From Candidatus Fermentibacterota bacterium (lineage in GTDB: Bacteria > JAFGKV01): a stretch of 24,361 nt of DNA. Every line of letters starts with the position of its first letter. The first letter of the stretch is position 1. Both the position numbers and the translations under genes were made by a program. This document shows positions 17,501 through 24,361 of the stretch, piece after piece. The notes under the pieces are model-generated. The model made no database searches. It saw only the letters and a list, made by a program, of their open reading frames with translations, and was not told where the DNA came from. Location: assembly GCA_016928395.1 (NCBI GenBank), contig JAFGKV010000230.1, positions 1-24,361 on the forward strand, in the 5' to 3' direction.

Positions 17501-18749
17501 CCGTGCCCACGCGGCCGAACTCGTCGACCGCACGGACGACCACGGTGTGAAGCCCTGGTTCACAGAGCGGGAGGAGGAAGGATGCGAACAGGGTGTCCCC
17601 GGACTGATCCGGGGTGACCTGTTGGAGGAGGCCGTCCAGGGTGACGCTGAGCGAGTCAGGCACCAGGGCCGTGCCCCAGTCGCCGGGAACCACGCCGAAC
17701 TCCACAGGGGGCCCCTGCTGATCCGGCGGGATGATGCGGCCCTGCACCAGCGAGAGGTCGAGGATCCGCGGCGGCCCCAGGGGATTGGCGCGCCCGACGC
17801 TGACATACCAGTCGCCGGGATTGCGGAGTTCCATGGCCGGGTTGTCGGGATCGGGGAGATAGAGTGTGCCGTTTGCGATGAAGCGGTACAGGAAGTTCCT
17901 GCCGATCTCCATGCGGATGGAAGCCTCCCACACTCCGTCGTCTTCCGGGTCTTGGAATCGGGCCGGAGACGCGCCCCAGTTGCTGAAGTCACCGGTGATT
18001 TGCACACGGTCAATTGGAAGGGGTATGCCGAAGTTGGGGCTTTGTGTGTCCAAGGCAAAACGCATGTACATACGGGGAGGGCCCTGGCCCATCTGAAAGC
18101 GCGAGACCGCGGAGACAGACGCGCCGGCATTGTTGGCGCCGGAGAGTTCAAGGGTGTGCCAGCCCATGGCGAGGTCCGATCCAGGCAGGTACGACAAGCA
18201 GCCGGTTTCGGTGTCGAAGTCGGCGGATGCGGTGATGTCGACGCCGTCCAGCTTCATGGAGAGGCTCGTGACATCGAGGCCGGTCTGCACTCCGGCGGCG
18301 AAATTGGCCGAGAGAAGCGGCCGCGTGTCCTCCACCAGGCTGCTGTCCAGGGGAAGCACGTAGTAGATCATGGGGTCGACGATATTGAGCACCGAGTTGT
18401 TGTAGGCCGACCCGTCGGTCAGGGAGTTCAGCGGGTCGGGGTACCATCCGGTAACGTCGGGATAGCTGGCGTCGGGCGTGGGTTCGGTGGATGAGAGGGA
18501 CACGAATTTGTAGAAGTACGTGCCTTCTTCGAGTGTCATTGAACCGCGCCAGATATTGTCTTGATCGTCATCTTCGAACACGAGATATGATCCGTCAGGC
18601 GGCAAACCCCAGCTATTCATGGAGCCCAGCATGCCGGTGGCCACGTCGGGCGGCCCGACCTGGAAGGGGAACCGGAAGTGGACCTCCACATCGGAGGCAT
18701 GGAGCGGGACGGCGGTTAGAAGCAAAAGAGGAATGAGAAGCGCGCGCAT
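14586..18749 (-). CDS. Secreted multidomain GH13 alpha-amylase-family enzyme with FlgD-like C-terminal module
   Basis: The protein is 1387 residues, with GAGGTG 4 bases before the ATG and a signal peptide of about 18. Apparent order: starch-binding/CBM48-like fold (about 20-85), Ig-like, a second CBM48-like fold (about 230-320, ITGDFSNWGASPARF), Ig-like, a DOMON/glucodextranase-like region (about 430-600), PKD-like (about 758-845), then the GH13 barrel (about 860-1240). All four GH13 motifs are intact: Asp947 in VILDQVINH, nucleophile Asp1024 in DGYRCDVAWG, acid/base Glu1056 in LLLAEAS and Asp1118 in FIENHDETR. A C-terminal amylase sheet and a module beginning IPNPTRGTTTVSFSLP end the protein; the latter resembles FlgD-Ig or type IX sorting tails. 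It should cleave alpha-glucans outside the cell. The specific subfamily is not clear. Confidence 0.9.
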   Translation of the reverse strand: MRALLIPLLLLTAVPLHASDVEVHFRFPFQVGPPDVATGMLGSMNSWGLPPDGSYLVFEDDDQDNIWRGSMTLEEGTYFYKFVSLSSTEPTPDASYPDVTGWYPDPLNSLTDGSAYNNSVLNIVDPMIYYVLPLDSSLVEDTRPLLSANFAAGVQTGLDVTSLSMKLDGVDITASADFDTETGCLSYLPGSDLAMGWHTLELSGANNAGASVSAVSRFQMGQGPPRMYMRFALDTQSPNFGIPLPIDRVQITGDFSNWGASPARFQDPEDDGVWEASIRMEIGRNFLYRFIANGTLYLPDPDNPAMELRNPGDWYVSVGRANPLGPPRILDLSLVQGRIIPPDQQGPPVEFGVVPGDWGTALVPDSLSVTLDGLLQQVTPDQSGDTLFASFLLPLCEPGLHTVVVRAVDEFGRVGTDTFSFGAYGSGSGFHAVDSFGDDDGPGRYRYPAGVTPGAADIKAFHVGTSTRLDPVTLQAIVEMAAVNQHTALGLVIASSLDGPAMPLPGDIDVMGPPWQDQGVFIWLVPPSSPYYDDAIDNRLILGTDPFIVGAAVGINSDPETAGSFIVSLPLEELESHLGTYTGSWFWGLVATLRTDDGVELEPAQGGWLAQEDPDVYDATFFAVPSSEQRILGSWIEAGMVGGPREVALVNTGRGLVALHPDSIQGLPQTGPEVLFYSAGAARIWRDFTVTGMVADPEVTTGQFMHNRSTWPITITNGTCAVPITMTNGANYVGLDVTDASGNRSVTWSRYDCRPDLCPKARIAVGCTPGAVTLDGAGSYHPDNGIIASFSWSEEPGNPAALNLSGTSSIQASFTLPKPPGEYAVRLTVDDEERTGSSVATIRIDSTGAVPLLPAQHPRWAGDNLMYEIYPVSYSSTRDLAAITADMERIRGLGVKTLWMTPIFASPEAHGYAITDYFNLNPSMGDSTALAQLIAAAHSLGIKVILDQVINHTSLQHPFMIDALRYGENSIYRDYYLWNTDGSYQNYWADLPNLNYGNSEVWDYSIRASQFWVEQYDIDGYRCDVAWGIQERTPAFWQAWRDSLKVTKDNVLLLAEASTEDASLFDGRFDAAYDWGYMNHLKGLMRGVETPSALHGHVMAFPGMGEGPLALRFIENHDETRFVAEFGPARTKAAAAILYASPGLPLLYAGQEVGELTQRYYIDWSDPHNLQPFYHALGAIREAITCLRHGAYRGITNTNPSNVYCFARDTADQRVFVAANCRAFAQAAELALPVELWGLDPGEDWVVSDLLTGETQVQTTEGLQALSLVLDPYQVMIVAVADSAVVGAFPEPQPAVLRLALAPPIPNPTRGTTTVSFSLPRPGAPALELWDLAGHRRARIDMDETVAAGTHTVTWNLAGANGPGPGAYVVVLHADGERRGRPLIVLP

Positions 18750-19245
18750 GGTTCACCTCGCAGAGAACGTGTGCCGTTATCCGGACTGGGGGTATCTCGT
18801 TTCTGCTGATGGCTCACAAGACACGCCCAGCACGACCTGTGTGCAACAGTCACACGCATCCTTCAGAGCGAAGCGACCACAGTCGGTCTCCCCGAAGTGC
18901 ACATGGCCGCGTGTGCCTTGATGCGCGGCTACACGCCACGGGCCATCAGGATCGGTTTAATCAGGCCGCGGCCCCGGGCCCGTCCGGACGATACATGCTG
19001 TGACCTCCACCCCCCGTCATTGCCAGACTTGGCCCCGCACCCCATTCGTTGGGTGCCGTGGCTCGTTCGGGCAATCCAGGCCACGCTCTGGATCACCCGG
19101 TCACGCCGGGTGATGACATTCGTGCTCCTCACCACACTCGCTTGTTCTGTGCCCTGGGTGGGACTGACGCGCCACCGCTCAGCGGGGAACGAGGGTGCTC
19201 GGGCGCCCACTCTCCGCCCCAGGGGGGGAGTACTATGTTCCCTTG
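18750..19245. other. Spacer between minus-strand genes, containing a palindromic element
   Basis: No open frame here looks coding. The promoter of the amylase operon should lie just upstream of 18749, but no clear -35/-10 pair was found. The only structure is the element at 19016-19117. Confidence 0.5.
19016..19117. repeat. Composite palindromic intergenic element (about 102 bp)
   Basis: The ends are GTCAT and ATGAC, an inverted 5-mer. Near one end ATCACCCGG (19092-19100), TCACG and CCGGGTGAT (19106-19114) make a perfect 9-bp stem. The interior holds GTCATTGCC and GGGCAATCC segments in opposite orientation. The layout (outer inverted ends, inner hairpin, CATTGCC-type words) is similar to the element at 8783-8860 although the sequence differs. 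Confidence 0.6.
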
Positions 19246-22200
19246 CTACTCGGGCCTGGCGCGTTCCCGCGCCAGCTCCTTCTCACGAAGCTCCGGGTAG
19301 AGGTAGGGATCTCGCTCGCCGGCCGCGCAGTAGTCGAGGCGACTGGCCTCAGAGCCTCTGCGTTTGGCGACCACACGGTAGTCGAATGCCACACTGGAGC
19401 GTCCGTTGTGGAGCTCAACGACGTCAAACCCCGTCAGGCCCTTCTCCACGTAGACCCCCTCGCACTGCCCTCCGAGCTCGATGAACACCTTCATGGGGTT
19501 GGCCGCGTCGATGGTGACCGTCTCCAAGAAGAGCGGGTCCAGCTCGACATGGGTGCGACCGTTGATCAGTCGCTCCTCCCCAAAGTCCTCGACCCAGTCT
19601 CCCGCAGTTGCGTGCACACCCAGGCCGATAGGACCCTTGGTGGCGCGGACTACCGCCGTCATCTTTCCGGAGCCCCCCCAGCCGCCGGAGTAGTAGACGC
19701 CGAAGCCGCCAGGCGAATCCGTCCGGCCGTACACGCCGTAGTTGGTGCCTGAGGTTGCCGACGCGGTACCGTTGACGCCCCTTCCCGCAGTGGATTCATC
19801 CCACCCAATGACACCGTGAGTGTAACCCGTGTCGGACATGGAATACCCCTCGATTGCCGTACCGTCGGGGGATAAGCAGTAGCCGTAGATCCCTCGCGTG
19901 AAGCCCGTGATCGCATAGGCACAACCACGAACACCAGTTCCTCCACTCGCTGAGCTGCGGCCGTCCACGCCGACACTGCTCCCCGACGTGGCGGACGCTT
20001 CTGCGAACACCGCGACGCCGGAAGGTGCGCGGCTCACGCTGTAGACCCCATATGTCGACCCGGTCGTGGCCGAGGCCCACGCATAGAGGGCCCGGCCTTC
20101 CGTGGAAGCGGTCTCGGCATGGACTCCGTAGGCTGTTCCTGCCCCCGCACTGTTGTTTCCGTGGACGCCTACGCCATCCGAAGAGGAACTGACACCTTCA
20201 ACGCCGGTAGTGCTGCCGACCATGTGTGTTGCTTCGCCGTACACCGCCGTGCCCGCCGAAGAGCTGGTTTGGCCGTATACCCCGTAGCTGTCGCCGGCAG
20301 ATGAGTACGCGAAGCCGTACACGCCGTAGCCATTGGGGGAGTCACTCCTGCCGTAGACGCCCCTGGTGGCGCCGGAGCTTGCCTTGCACCATCCCACCAC
20401 TCCCCGGCCGGCAGATGATTCGCTTACGCCGTAGACGCCCTCGGTTTGCCCCGTGGTCGCGGCCGCATAGCCATACACTCCGGACGCGGTAGTCGAGGCA
20501 GTCTCCCCATGCACGCCATTGCCGGTGCCGGAATTGTTGCCTGTAATGATCGGACTTGCTGAAGCTCCCGCCAAGGAGAGAGGCACCGCGACGCCGATGT
20601 TCACGTCTCCCGTCGTACCCCCACCAGTTAAGCCGGTACCGACAATCACGCCGGTGATGTCGCCGAAGGTCGGCCCGATGAGATCCCCGTCCAGCGTAAG
20701 ATCGCCGGTGATCCGCGCATTGCCGGCGAAGTAGCCGGCATAGCCGGAGGTTGACGAGATCTCACCGTAGACTCCGTAGGTCGTTCCGGTCGTGGCGGTG
20801 GCCCAGCCGTACACACCTCGCCCCTCGGTCGATGCGCTCTCGCCGTAGATGCCGTAGGTGACGCCCGTCGTTGCCGTTGCCGCTCCGGATACGCCTTGGC
20901 CCTGGGCAGAGGCCGAGGCGCCGAGCACGCCGTACGTCTCGCCGGACGCTGCGGTGTTGTAGCCGCGCACCCCGCTTCCGGCCCCGCTGTTGGTGCCGGA
21001 GACCACGGGATTGGTGGATGATCCACTCAGTGCCAGTGGAACCGCGACGTTGAGCGTTACGTCTCCGGAGGTACCCCCACCTGTGAGCCCTGCGCCAGCC
21101 GTCACCCCGGTGATGTCGCCGAGGCTTGGCCCGATGAGGGAACCATCAAGGGTCAGATCTCCAGTGACGCGGGTGTTGCCGGCGAAGTAGCCGGCATACC
21201 CTGACGGGGACGCGGCGATGCCGTAGACCCCATATGTAGTGCCCGAAGACGCCGCCGCATATCCGAAGACACCCCGCCCATTCGTCGCGTCACTTCGCCC
21301 TTGAACTCCATAGGTGGTGCCCGTGGCGGCTGTTGCGATCCCGAATACGCCTCTGCCAGAGGTGGACCCGCTGTGGCCGAAGACCCCATACGTATCACCA
21401 GTGGTGCTCGATGCAGAACCTTGAACGCCGACACCTGCTGCAGACGCGCTCAGGAATATGCCGCCGTAGGTGGCTCCCGCAGTGGCAGTGGCCCAGCCGT
21501 GAACGCCCCGGCCTGCCGTGGATGCACTCTCTCCGTAGATGCCGTAGGTAACGCCCGCCGTGGCGAGAGCCGCACCGCTTACGCCCTGGCCCTCGGTGGA
21601 GGAGGAGCTTCCCATCACGCCGTAGGTCTCGCCCGACGCGGCGGTGTTGTAGCCGCGCATCCCACTTCCGGCCCCGCTGTTGGTGCCGGAGATGATGGGG
21701 TCAGCGCCTGATCCGCTCAACGCCAGCGGAGTCGCCACGCTCAGCGTGACGTCACCGGCGGCACCCCCGCCCGAAAGCCCTGTCCCGGCCGTTACTCCGG
21801 TTATGTCGCCGAAGGTCGGCCCGATGAGATCGCCGTCCAGAGTCAGATCGCCAGTGACGCGGGTGTTGCCGGCGAAGTAACCGGCATAGCCTGAGGTTGA
21901 CGTGGCCTCGCCGTAGACCCCGAAAGTGGTCCCCACCGTGGCAGTGGCCCAGCCGTACACTCCGCGCCCATCCGCTGATGCACTTTCCCCATAGAGGCCG
22001 TAGGTGACTCCTGTCGTGGCCGTTGCCGCACCGCTTACGCCCTGCCCCTCGTTGGATGCCGCAATCCCCATCGCGCCGTAGGCCTCGCCCGACGCAGCAG
22101 TGTTCTGGGCCTTCAGGGCCGCACTCGCAGCGACTGCGCCACTGATCTCAGTTCCCGGCACCAGGCCGCTGGCCATGTAGGCATAGCCCACGCTTCCAAG

Positions 22201-22542
22201 GCGCCGCCTTGGACTCTGGACATCCCCCTCGAACGTCACCTGAAGCCAGTAGTCTGTGTCAAACGAGAGACCAACAGCCGGTTGACCTGCACTACCGAGC
22301 ATCACGCTGAACACGCCCCCGGCGAGATCGACGCTCTGGTCACCGCTATCCCACAGTGACGTACCCCCGGTCAACTGATTGTAGATCTCGAACCGCATGG
22401 TGTAGGCGGCGTCCGTCACGGGAGCATTGCCGGCATCCGTCACCTTGCCCTGGTAGCTGATCATGGTGGGGATCTCGGCGTGGGTTGCTGAGCCGAGAAG
22501 AAAGAACAGGAGTAGGGACAGCAGGAGGGTTCCGGATCGCAT
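19246..22542 (-). CDS. Secreted hyper-repetitive GVYG-repeat surface protein
   Basis: The protein is 1098 residues. The start at 22542 is chosen for AAAGGAG 7 bases upstream and a signal peptide (MRSGTLLLSLLLFFLLGSA then THA). The open frame runs 164 codons further upstream without support. Residues about 25-130 (PTMISYQGKVTDAGNAPVTD ... LWDSGDQSVDLAGGVFSVML ... YWLQVTF ... GSVGYAYMA) are a head domain common in large secreted proteins of FCB-type bacteria. Residues about 135-955 are dozens of short units like TYGVYGESASTEGRGVYGWA, likely a beta-solenoid, interrupted by three copies of a GYAGYFAGNTRVTGDLTLDG cassette. Residues about 958-1098 are a distinct tail (DPLFLETVTID, KVFIELGGQCEGVYVEKG, FDYRVVAKRRG), also widespread at the ends of such proteins. 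The function is unknown; a stalk or fibre role is inference. Confidence 0.85.
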   Translation of the reverse strand: MRSGTLLLSLLLFFLLGSATHAEIPTMISYQGKVTDAGNAPVTDAAYTMRFEIYNQLTGGTSLWDSGDQSVDLAGGVFSVMLGSAGQPAVGLSFDTDYWLQVTFEGDVQSPRRRLGSVGYAYMASGLVPGTEISGAVAASAALKAQNTAASGEAYGAMGIAASNEGQGVSGAATATTGVTYGLYGESASADGRGVYGWATATVGTTFGVYGEATSTSGYAGYFAGNTRVTGDLTLDGDLIGPTFGDITGVTAGTGLSGGGAAGDVTLSVATPLALSGSGADPIISGTNSGAGSGMRGYNTAASGETYGVMGSSSSTEGQGVSGAALATAGVTYGIYGESASTAGRGVHGWATATAGATYGGIFLSASAAGVGVQGSASSTTGDTYGVFGHSGSTSGRGVFGIATAATGTTYGVQGRSDATNGRGVFGYAAASSGTTYGVYGIAASPSGYAGYFAGNTRVTGDLTLDGSLIGPSLGDITGVTAGAGLTGGGTSGDVTLNVAVPLALSGSSTNPVVSGTNSGAGSGVRGYNTAASGETYGVLGASASAQGQGVSGAATATTGVTYGIYGESASTEGRGVYGWATATTGTTYGVYGEISSTSGYAGYFAGNARITGDLTLDGDLIGPTFGDITGVIVGTGLTGGGTTGDVNIGVAVPLSLAGASASPIITGNNSGTGNGVHGETASTTASGVYGYAAATTGQTEGVYGVSESSAGRGVVGWCKASSGATRGVYGRSDSPNGYGVYGFAYSSAGDSYGVYGQTSSSAGTAVYGEATHMVGSTTGVEGVSSSSDGVGVHGNNSAGAGTAYGVHAETASTEGRALYAWASATTGSTYGVYSVSRAPSGVAVFAEASATSGSSVGVDGRSSASGGTGVRGCAYAITGFTRGIYGYCLSPDGTAIEGYSMSDTGYTHGVIGWDESTAGRGVNGTASATSGTNYGVYGRTDSPGGFGVYYSGGWGGSGKMTAVVRATKGPIGLGVHATAGDWVEDFGEERLINGRTHVELDPLFLETVTIDAANPMKVFIELGGQCEGVYVEKGLTGFDVVELHNGRSSVAFDYRVVAKRRGSEASRLDYCAAGERDPYLYPELREKELARERARPE
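20513..20745 (-). repeat. Intragenic cassette copy 3 (GYAGYF...)
   Basis: Third and most diverged copy of the cassette beginning GYAGYFAGN-R-TGDLTLDG and passing DITGV, GGGTTGDV and PLSLAG to NSGTGNG. Its later part no longer keeps the GYNTAASGETYG ending of copies 1 and 2. Confidence 0.75.
20930..21201 (-). repeat. Intragenic cassette copy 2 (GYAGYF...)
   Basis: Second copy of the roughly 90-codon cassette: GYAGYFAGNTRVTGDLTLDG, SLIGPSLGDITGVTAGAGLT, GGGTSGDV, NSGAGSGVRGYNTAASGETY. Long stretches are also near-identical to copy 1 at the DNA level, for example around 20957-21000 versus 21651-21694. Confidence 0.82.
21611..21891 (-). repeat. Intragenic cassette copy 1 (GYAGYF...)
   Basis: First copy in protein order: GYAGYFAGNTRVTGDLTLDG, DLIGPTFGDITGVTAGTGLS, GGGAAGDVTLSV, NSGAGSGMRGYNTAASGETY. 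DNA similarity to copy 2 points to segmental duplication within the gene. Confidence 0.82.
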
Positions 22543-23203
22543 GGAAGCGCTCCTTTCGTGCGCAAAGCAAACCGGCTGCTGTGCCTTGTGCTGGGAGTGC
22601 ACAGGGCACATCCCGCAGCTATGTAGGGAAGGGAATGTACTCAAGAGCCCGTGGTGCGCAATGGTACGCTGGAGGGGGGGGGGAGACCAGGGGAGTGACC
22701 AGCCGGGGAGACAGGGCGTAGCGGAATATGCGCTGTGCGCGGTCCGTTGTGCCTGCTGCCTTCGCCAGAACTCCCGTTGCAGCTCGATCACTACTCTGCG
22801 GCCACTCCCCGGGTGCGATCCATCGCAGGCCTCGTGATCCCCCGAAAAGGCACTACCCCGAATCGGGCTCGGGTCTTGGCGTATCCTCGCCGCCTGCAAT
22901 GAGAGGAGCACCGCAACGCTTGCAGAACCTGGCGCCGACATCATGCTCCGAGGCGGTGCAGGCAGCGCATGTCCACGCAGGCGAACTGTAGCTCTGGCTC
23001 CGGGCTGCACGGGCCATTTCCACAGTGAGCCCATCCGTGGGCACGGGGATGACGCTGGAGCCGGCCAGCATCACCACCGAGGCGAGGACGCGGCCGAGAA
23101 GGGTCTGGGGCGAGAGATCGCCGTAGTCCACAAGAACCGCTGCCACCGTGTCGGCATCCCGGTGCGCAGGAGGGCTTCAGTTCGATCCCCGAGCGGCCCT
23201 CTC
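22543..23203. other. Spacer with a channel remnant and a 10-G run
   Basis: This holds the potassium-channel fragment (22853-23146, minus) and ten consecutive G at 22674-22683, about 130 bases upstream of the GVYG-protein start. No other gene or clear promoter was seen. Confidence 0.5.
22853..23146 (-). pseudogene. C-terminal remnant of a voltage-gated potassium channel-like protein
   Basis: The frame (97 codons, stop at 22853) reads LVDYGDLSPQTLLGRVLASV, VMLAGSSVIPVPTDGLTVEM, then a C-x2-C ... C-x2-C tail (TCAACTASEHD, FCKRCGAPL). In bacterial six-helix K channels the filter is TVGYGDLxPQT, followed by the inner helix with IxAVPTGIVT and often a cytoplasmic zinc-ribbon. Here the filter is altered (LVDYGD), the inner helix is changed, and the pore helix and all upstream membrane helices are absent. 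No clear continuation was found in any frame toward 23204. It is a decayed 3' end rather than a working channel. Confidence 0.68.
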
Positions 23204-23791
23204 CTAGAGCTTGCCAGTGACTGTCCTAGTCAATGCGAGCGCTCGATCCTTGAGGGTACCCGGGTCCTGTCCCGCCCCCAAGACCTGGATACTGGCAGCC
23301 AGTTCACCCTTGCGCACGCTGATCGTTGCGGTCGGGAGCGAGGCAGTCATGCCACCAATGTAGAAGGCAGCGTCGCCGAGCCCATCCACGTTCTCGCTTT
23401 TCCCTCCATAGAGTGACTCGAACGCGGTGCGCGAGCTTTCATAGCTCACGGCCGTGGGATAGAGCTGAACGATGGCGATCGCCCCCGTGGGATCGCTCCA
23501 CGTACATACACTGGCGTTTCCGCTGCGGGAGGATTCACCGGGAGCCGTGATGCCGGTGGCTGCGAGGAGCTCCTGGGCGTTGATCATCTCGCACGGGGTG
23601 CGTGGAGTCTGCAACGTCTCGGGGGGGGCGGCCGGCGCGGCTGCTCGCGGAGCACTCTCCGCCGCGGGGCGCGGAGCTGCTTGGCTTTGAGGATCCGGCT
23701 TGTCGCCCGAGCATGCAGCGAGTACCGCGAGACAAATCACGGTGGCGCACAGCATGGGAATGCTTCGATGGAAGCCCGGCACCGAGTACAT
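23204..23791 (-). CDS. Lipoprotein with Ala/Pro linker and DUF3558-like domain
   Basis: The protein is 195 residues. The ATG at 23791 has GAGGTG a few bases upstream and gives a standard lipoprotein signal: hydrophobic residues 13-26 and the lipobox LAAC with Cys27. Residues about 28-70 are an Ala/Pro-rich linker. The folded part (about 75-195) has PCEMINAQELLAATGI, a second Cys in ASVCTW, FESLYGG, and DGLGDAAFYIGGM, a pattern resembling DUF3558-like lipoproteins; the two Cys could form a disulfide. The function is unknown; it should sit anchored in a membrane facing the periplasm. An 8-base C run (coding strand) encodes part of the linker. The frame is open upstream to 23905 but without a better start. 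Confidence 0.75.
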   Translation of the reverse strand: MYSVPGFHRSIPMLCATVICLAVLAACSGDKPDPQSQAAPRPAAESAPRAAAPAAPPETLQTPRTPCEMINAQELLAATGITAPGESSRSGNASVCTWSDPTGAIAIVQLYPTAVSYESSRTAFESLYGGKSENVDGLGDAAFYIGGMTASLPTATISVRKGELAASIQVLGAGQDPGTLKDRALALTRTVTGKL

Positions 23792-24043
23792 GAGCACCTC
23801 TGGAGTTGGGGAACAGCGAAAGACCGTGTTCAAGGGGACGAAATGTAACAGTGTGAAGCAGCGGTTCCAATGGTATCGTCGCGCGGCGTCAGACCCGTGC
23901 CGCACAAGGCCGCAATGATTACCGCATATGCCGCATGGACCCGTTGTCGGCAGGCTCGGCTTGGCCAGGGGTGGAGTGCGCGCGGCCGATTTCTCAGCAG
24001 CCCGCCGTGACGGCGCGGCCGCCCTCGCCTCGCTCAGCTGTGT

Positions 24044-24361
24044 TCACGACTCGACCGGGGTGTTCTCCGGATACGATTGACCGTGCTCTTCATAGGCATA
24101 CGTGATGCTGACGTCTTGCCGTTTTCCTTTGGCATCGGGAATATTGGATATTCCTTGGTATTCGAGGAGCTTCTTGGTTTTCGCATCATACACCAGACGC
24201 AACTTCGGGGCGAACAGCCTGAGGATCCGGTTGTCAATCTTCAGCACGGCCCTGACGAGGTCGCCCGAGGCCCCGACCTGTTCCACCTGGAACGTGTAGG
24301 CCTTCAGTTCCGAAGGAAGGATCAGATCGAGCTTCAGGTTGCTCTGGGCCAGCAGGTCTAG
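24044..24361 (-). CDS. C-terminal part of an unidentified, probably periplasmic protein (runs off right edge)
   Basis: The frame is open from the right edge to a TGA at 24044-24046, giving 105 codons. It reads NLKLDLILPSELKAYTFQVE, then VRAVLKIDNRILRLFAPKLR, LVYDAKTKKLLEYQGISNIP, and ITYAYEEHGQSYPENTPVES. The alternating strands and the YDxKTKKLLEYxGxSNI segment resemble hypothetical periplasmic proteins of the DUF3108-like beta-sheet kind, but I cannot name the family. No start is visible because the gene is cut. The codon pattern and lack of stops support a real gene. The 138 bases between its stop and 23905 hold no named feature. Confidence 0.6.
   Translation of the reverse strand, partial: LDLLAQSNLKLDLILPSELKAYTFQVEQVGASGDLVRAVLKIDNRILRLFAPKLRLVYDAKTKKLLEYQGISNIPDAKGKRQDVSITYAYEEHGQSYPENTPVES

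Noticed and set aside
17292-18494. 400-codon plus-strand open frame opposite the amylase N-terminus
   Set aside because: Same reasoning: composition is Arg/Gly/Val-rich shadow sequence with no domain, and the minus-strand gene explains the region.
20513-21891. Repeats in the GVYG gene as a CRISPR array
   Set aside because: The repeats are in frame, diverged, of unequal length and lie within an unbroken coding sequence.
22543-23034. 164-codon upstream extension of the GVYG-protein frame
   Set aside because: The signal peptide and ribosome site place the start at 22542. The extension is Arg/Pro-rich, crosses a 10-G run and overlaps the channel remnant in another frame.

Overview
The window is a high-GC bacterial chromosome segment. 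No rRNA, tRNA or CRISPR array was seen. Its style is large signal-peptide proteins built from repeats and beta-sandwich modules, generous intergenic DNA with palindromic repeats, and decayed gene pieces. One protein ends in a FlgD-like/type IX-like C-terminal module, and there is a gingipain-family peptidase and a DUF5916 outer-membrane protein. Together these point to the FCB superphylum or a neighbouring candidate phylum such as Eisenbacteria, Krumholzibacteriota or Latescibacterota. That placement is inference from protein style only.

Left part (1-7542). The minus strand at the left edge holds the N-terminus of a GT-C membrane glycosyltransferase whose reading frame crosses a run of 16 C. 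A 1.2 kb spacer follows, with a PIN-domain fragment, a 20-bp palindrome, micro-repeats and a possible operator. Two plus-strand secreted or outer-membrane genes come next: a CBM9-like/DUF5916 barrel protein, and a gingipain-type (C25) cysteine peptidase with BACON-like, jelly-roll and FN3-like modules. A piece of a probable REP-associated transposase lies between them.

Middle part (7543-11903). This is a defence or maintenance patch set in repeat-rich DNA. It has a mazE antitoxin whose mazF partner carries an early amber stop, and an intact Phd/YefM-VapC-type module with a near-consensus promoter overlapped by an inverted repeat. A MATE-family exporter follows.

Right part (12203-24361, all minus strand). 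A 1387-residue secreted GH13 amylase-family enzyme with a complete catalytic set is followed after 25 nt by a secreted protein of about 14 propeller-like repeats, so the two look like one operon. Upstream of them is a secreted protein made of dozens of short GVYG-type repeats with a cassette duplicated three times. Then come a remnant of a potassium channel pore, a small lipoprotein, and the C-terminus of an unidentified protein running off the right edge.

How the genes fit together: most intact genes encode extracytoplasmic proteins for polymer or protein breakdown and surface structure. The amylase/propeller pair is the best candidate for an undescribed functional unit. Everything here was read by eye; no database search was made.
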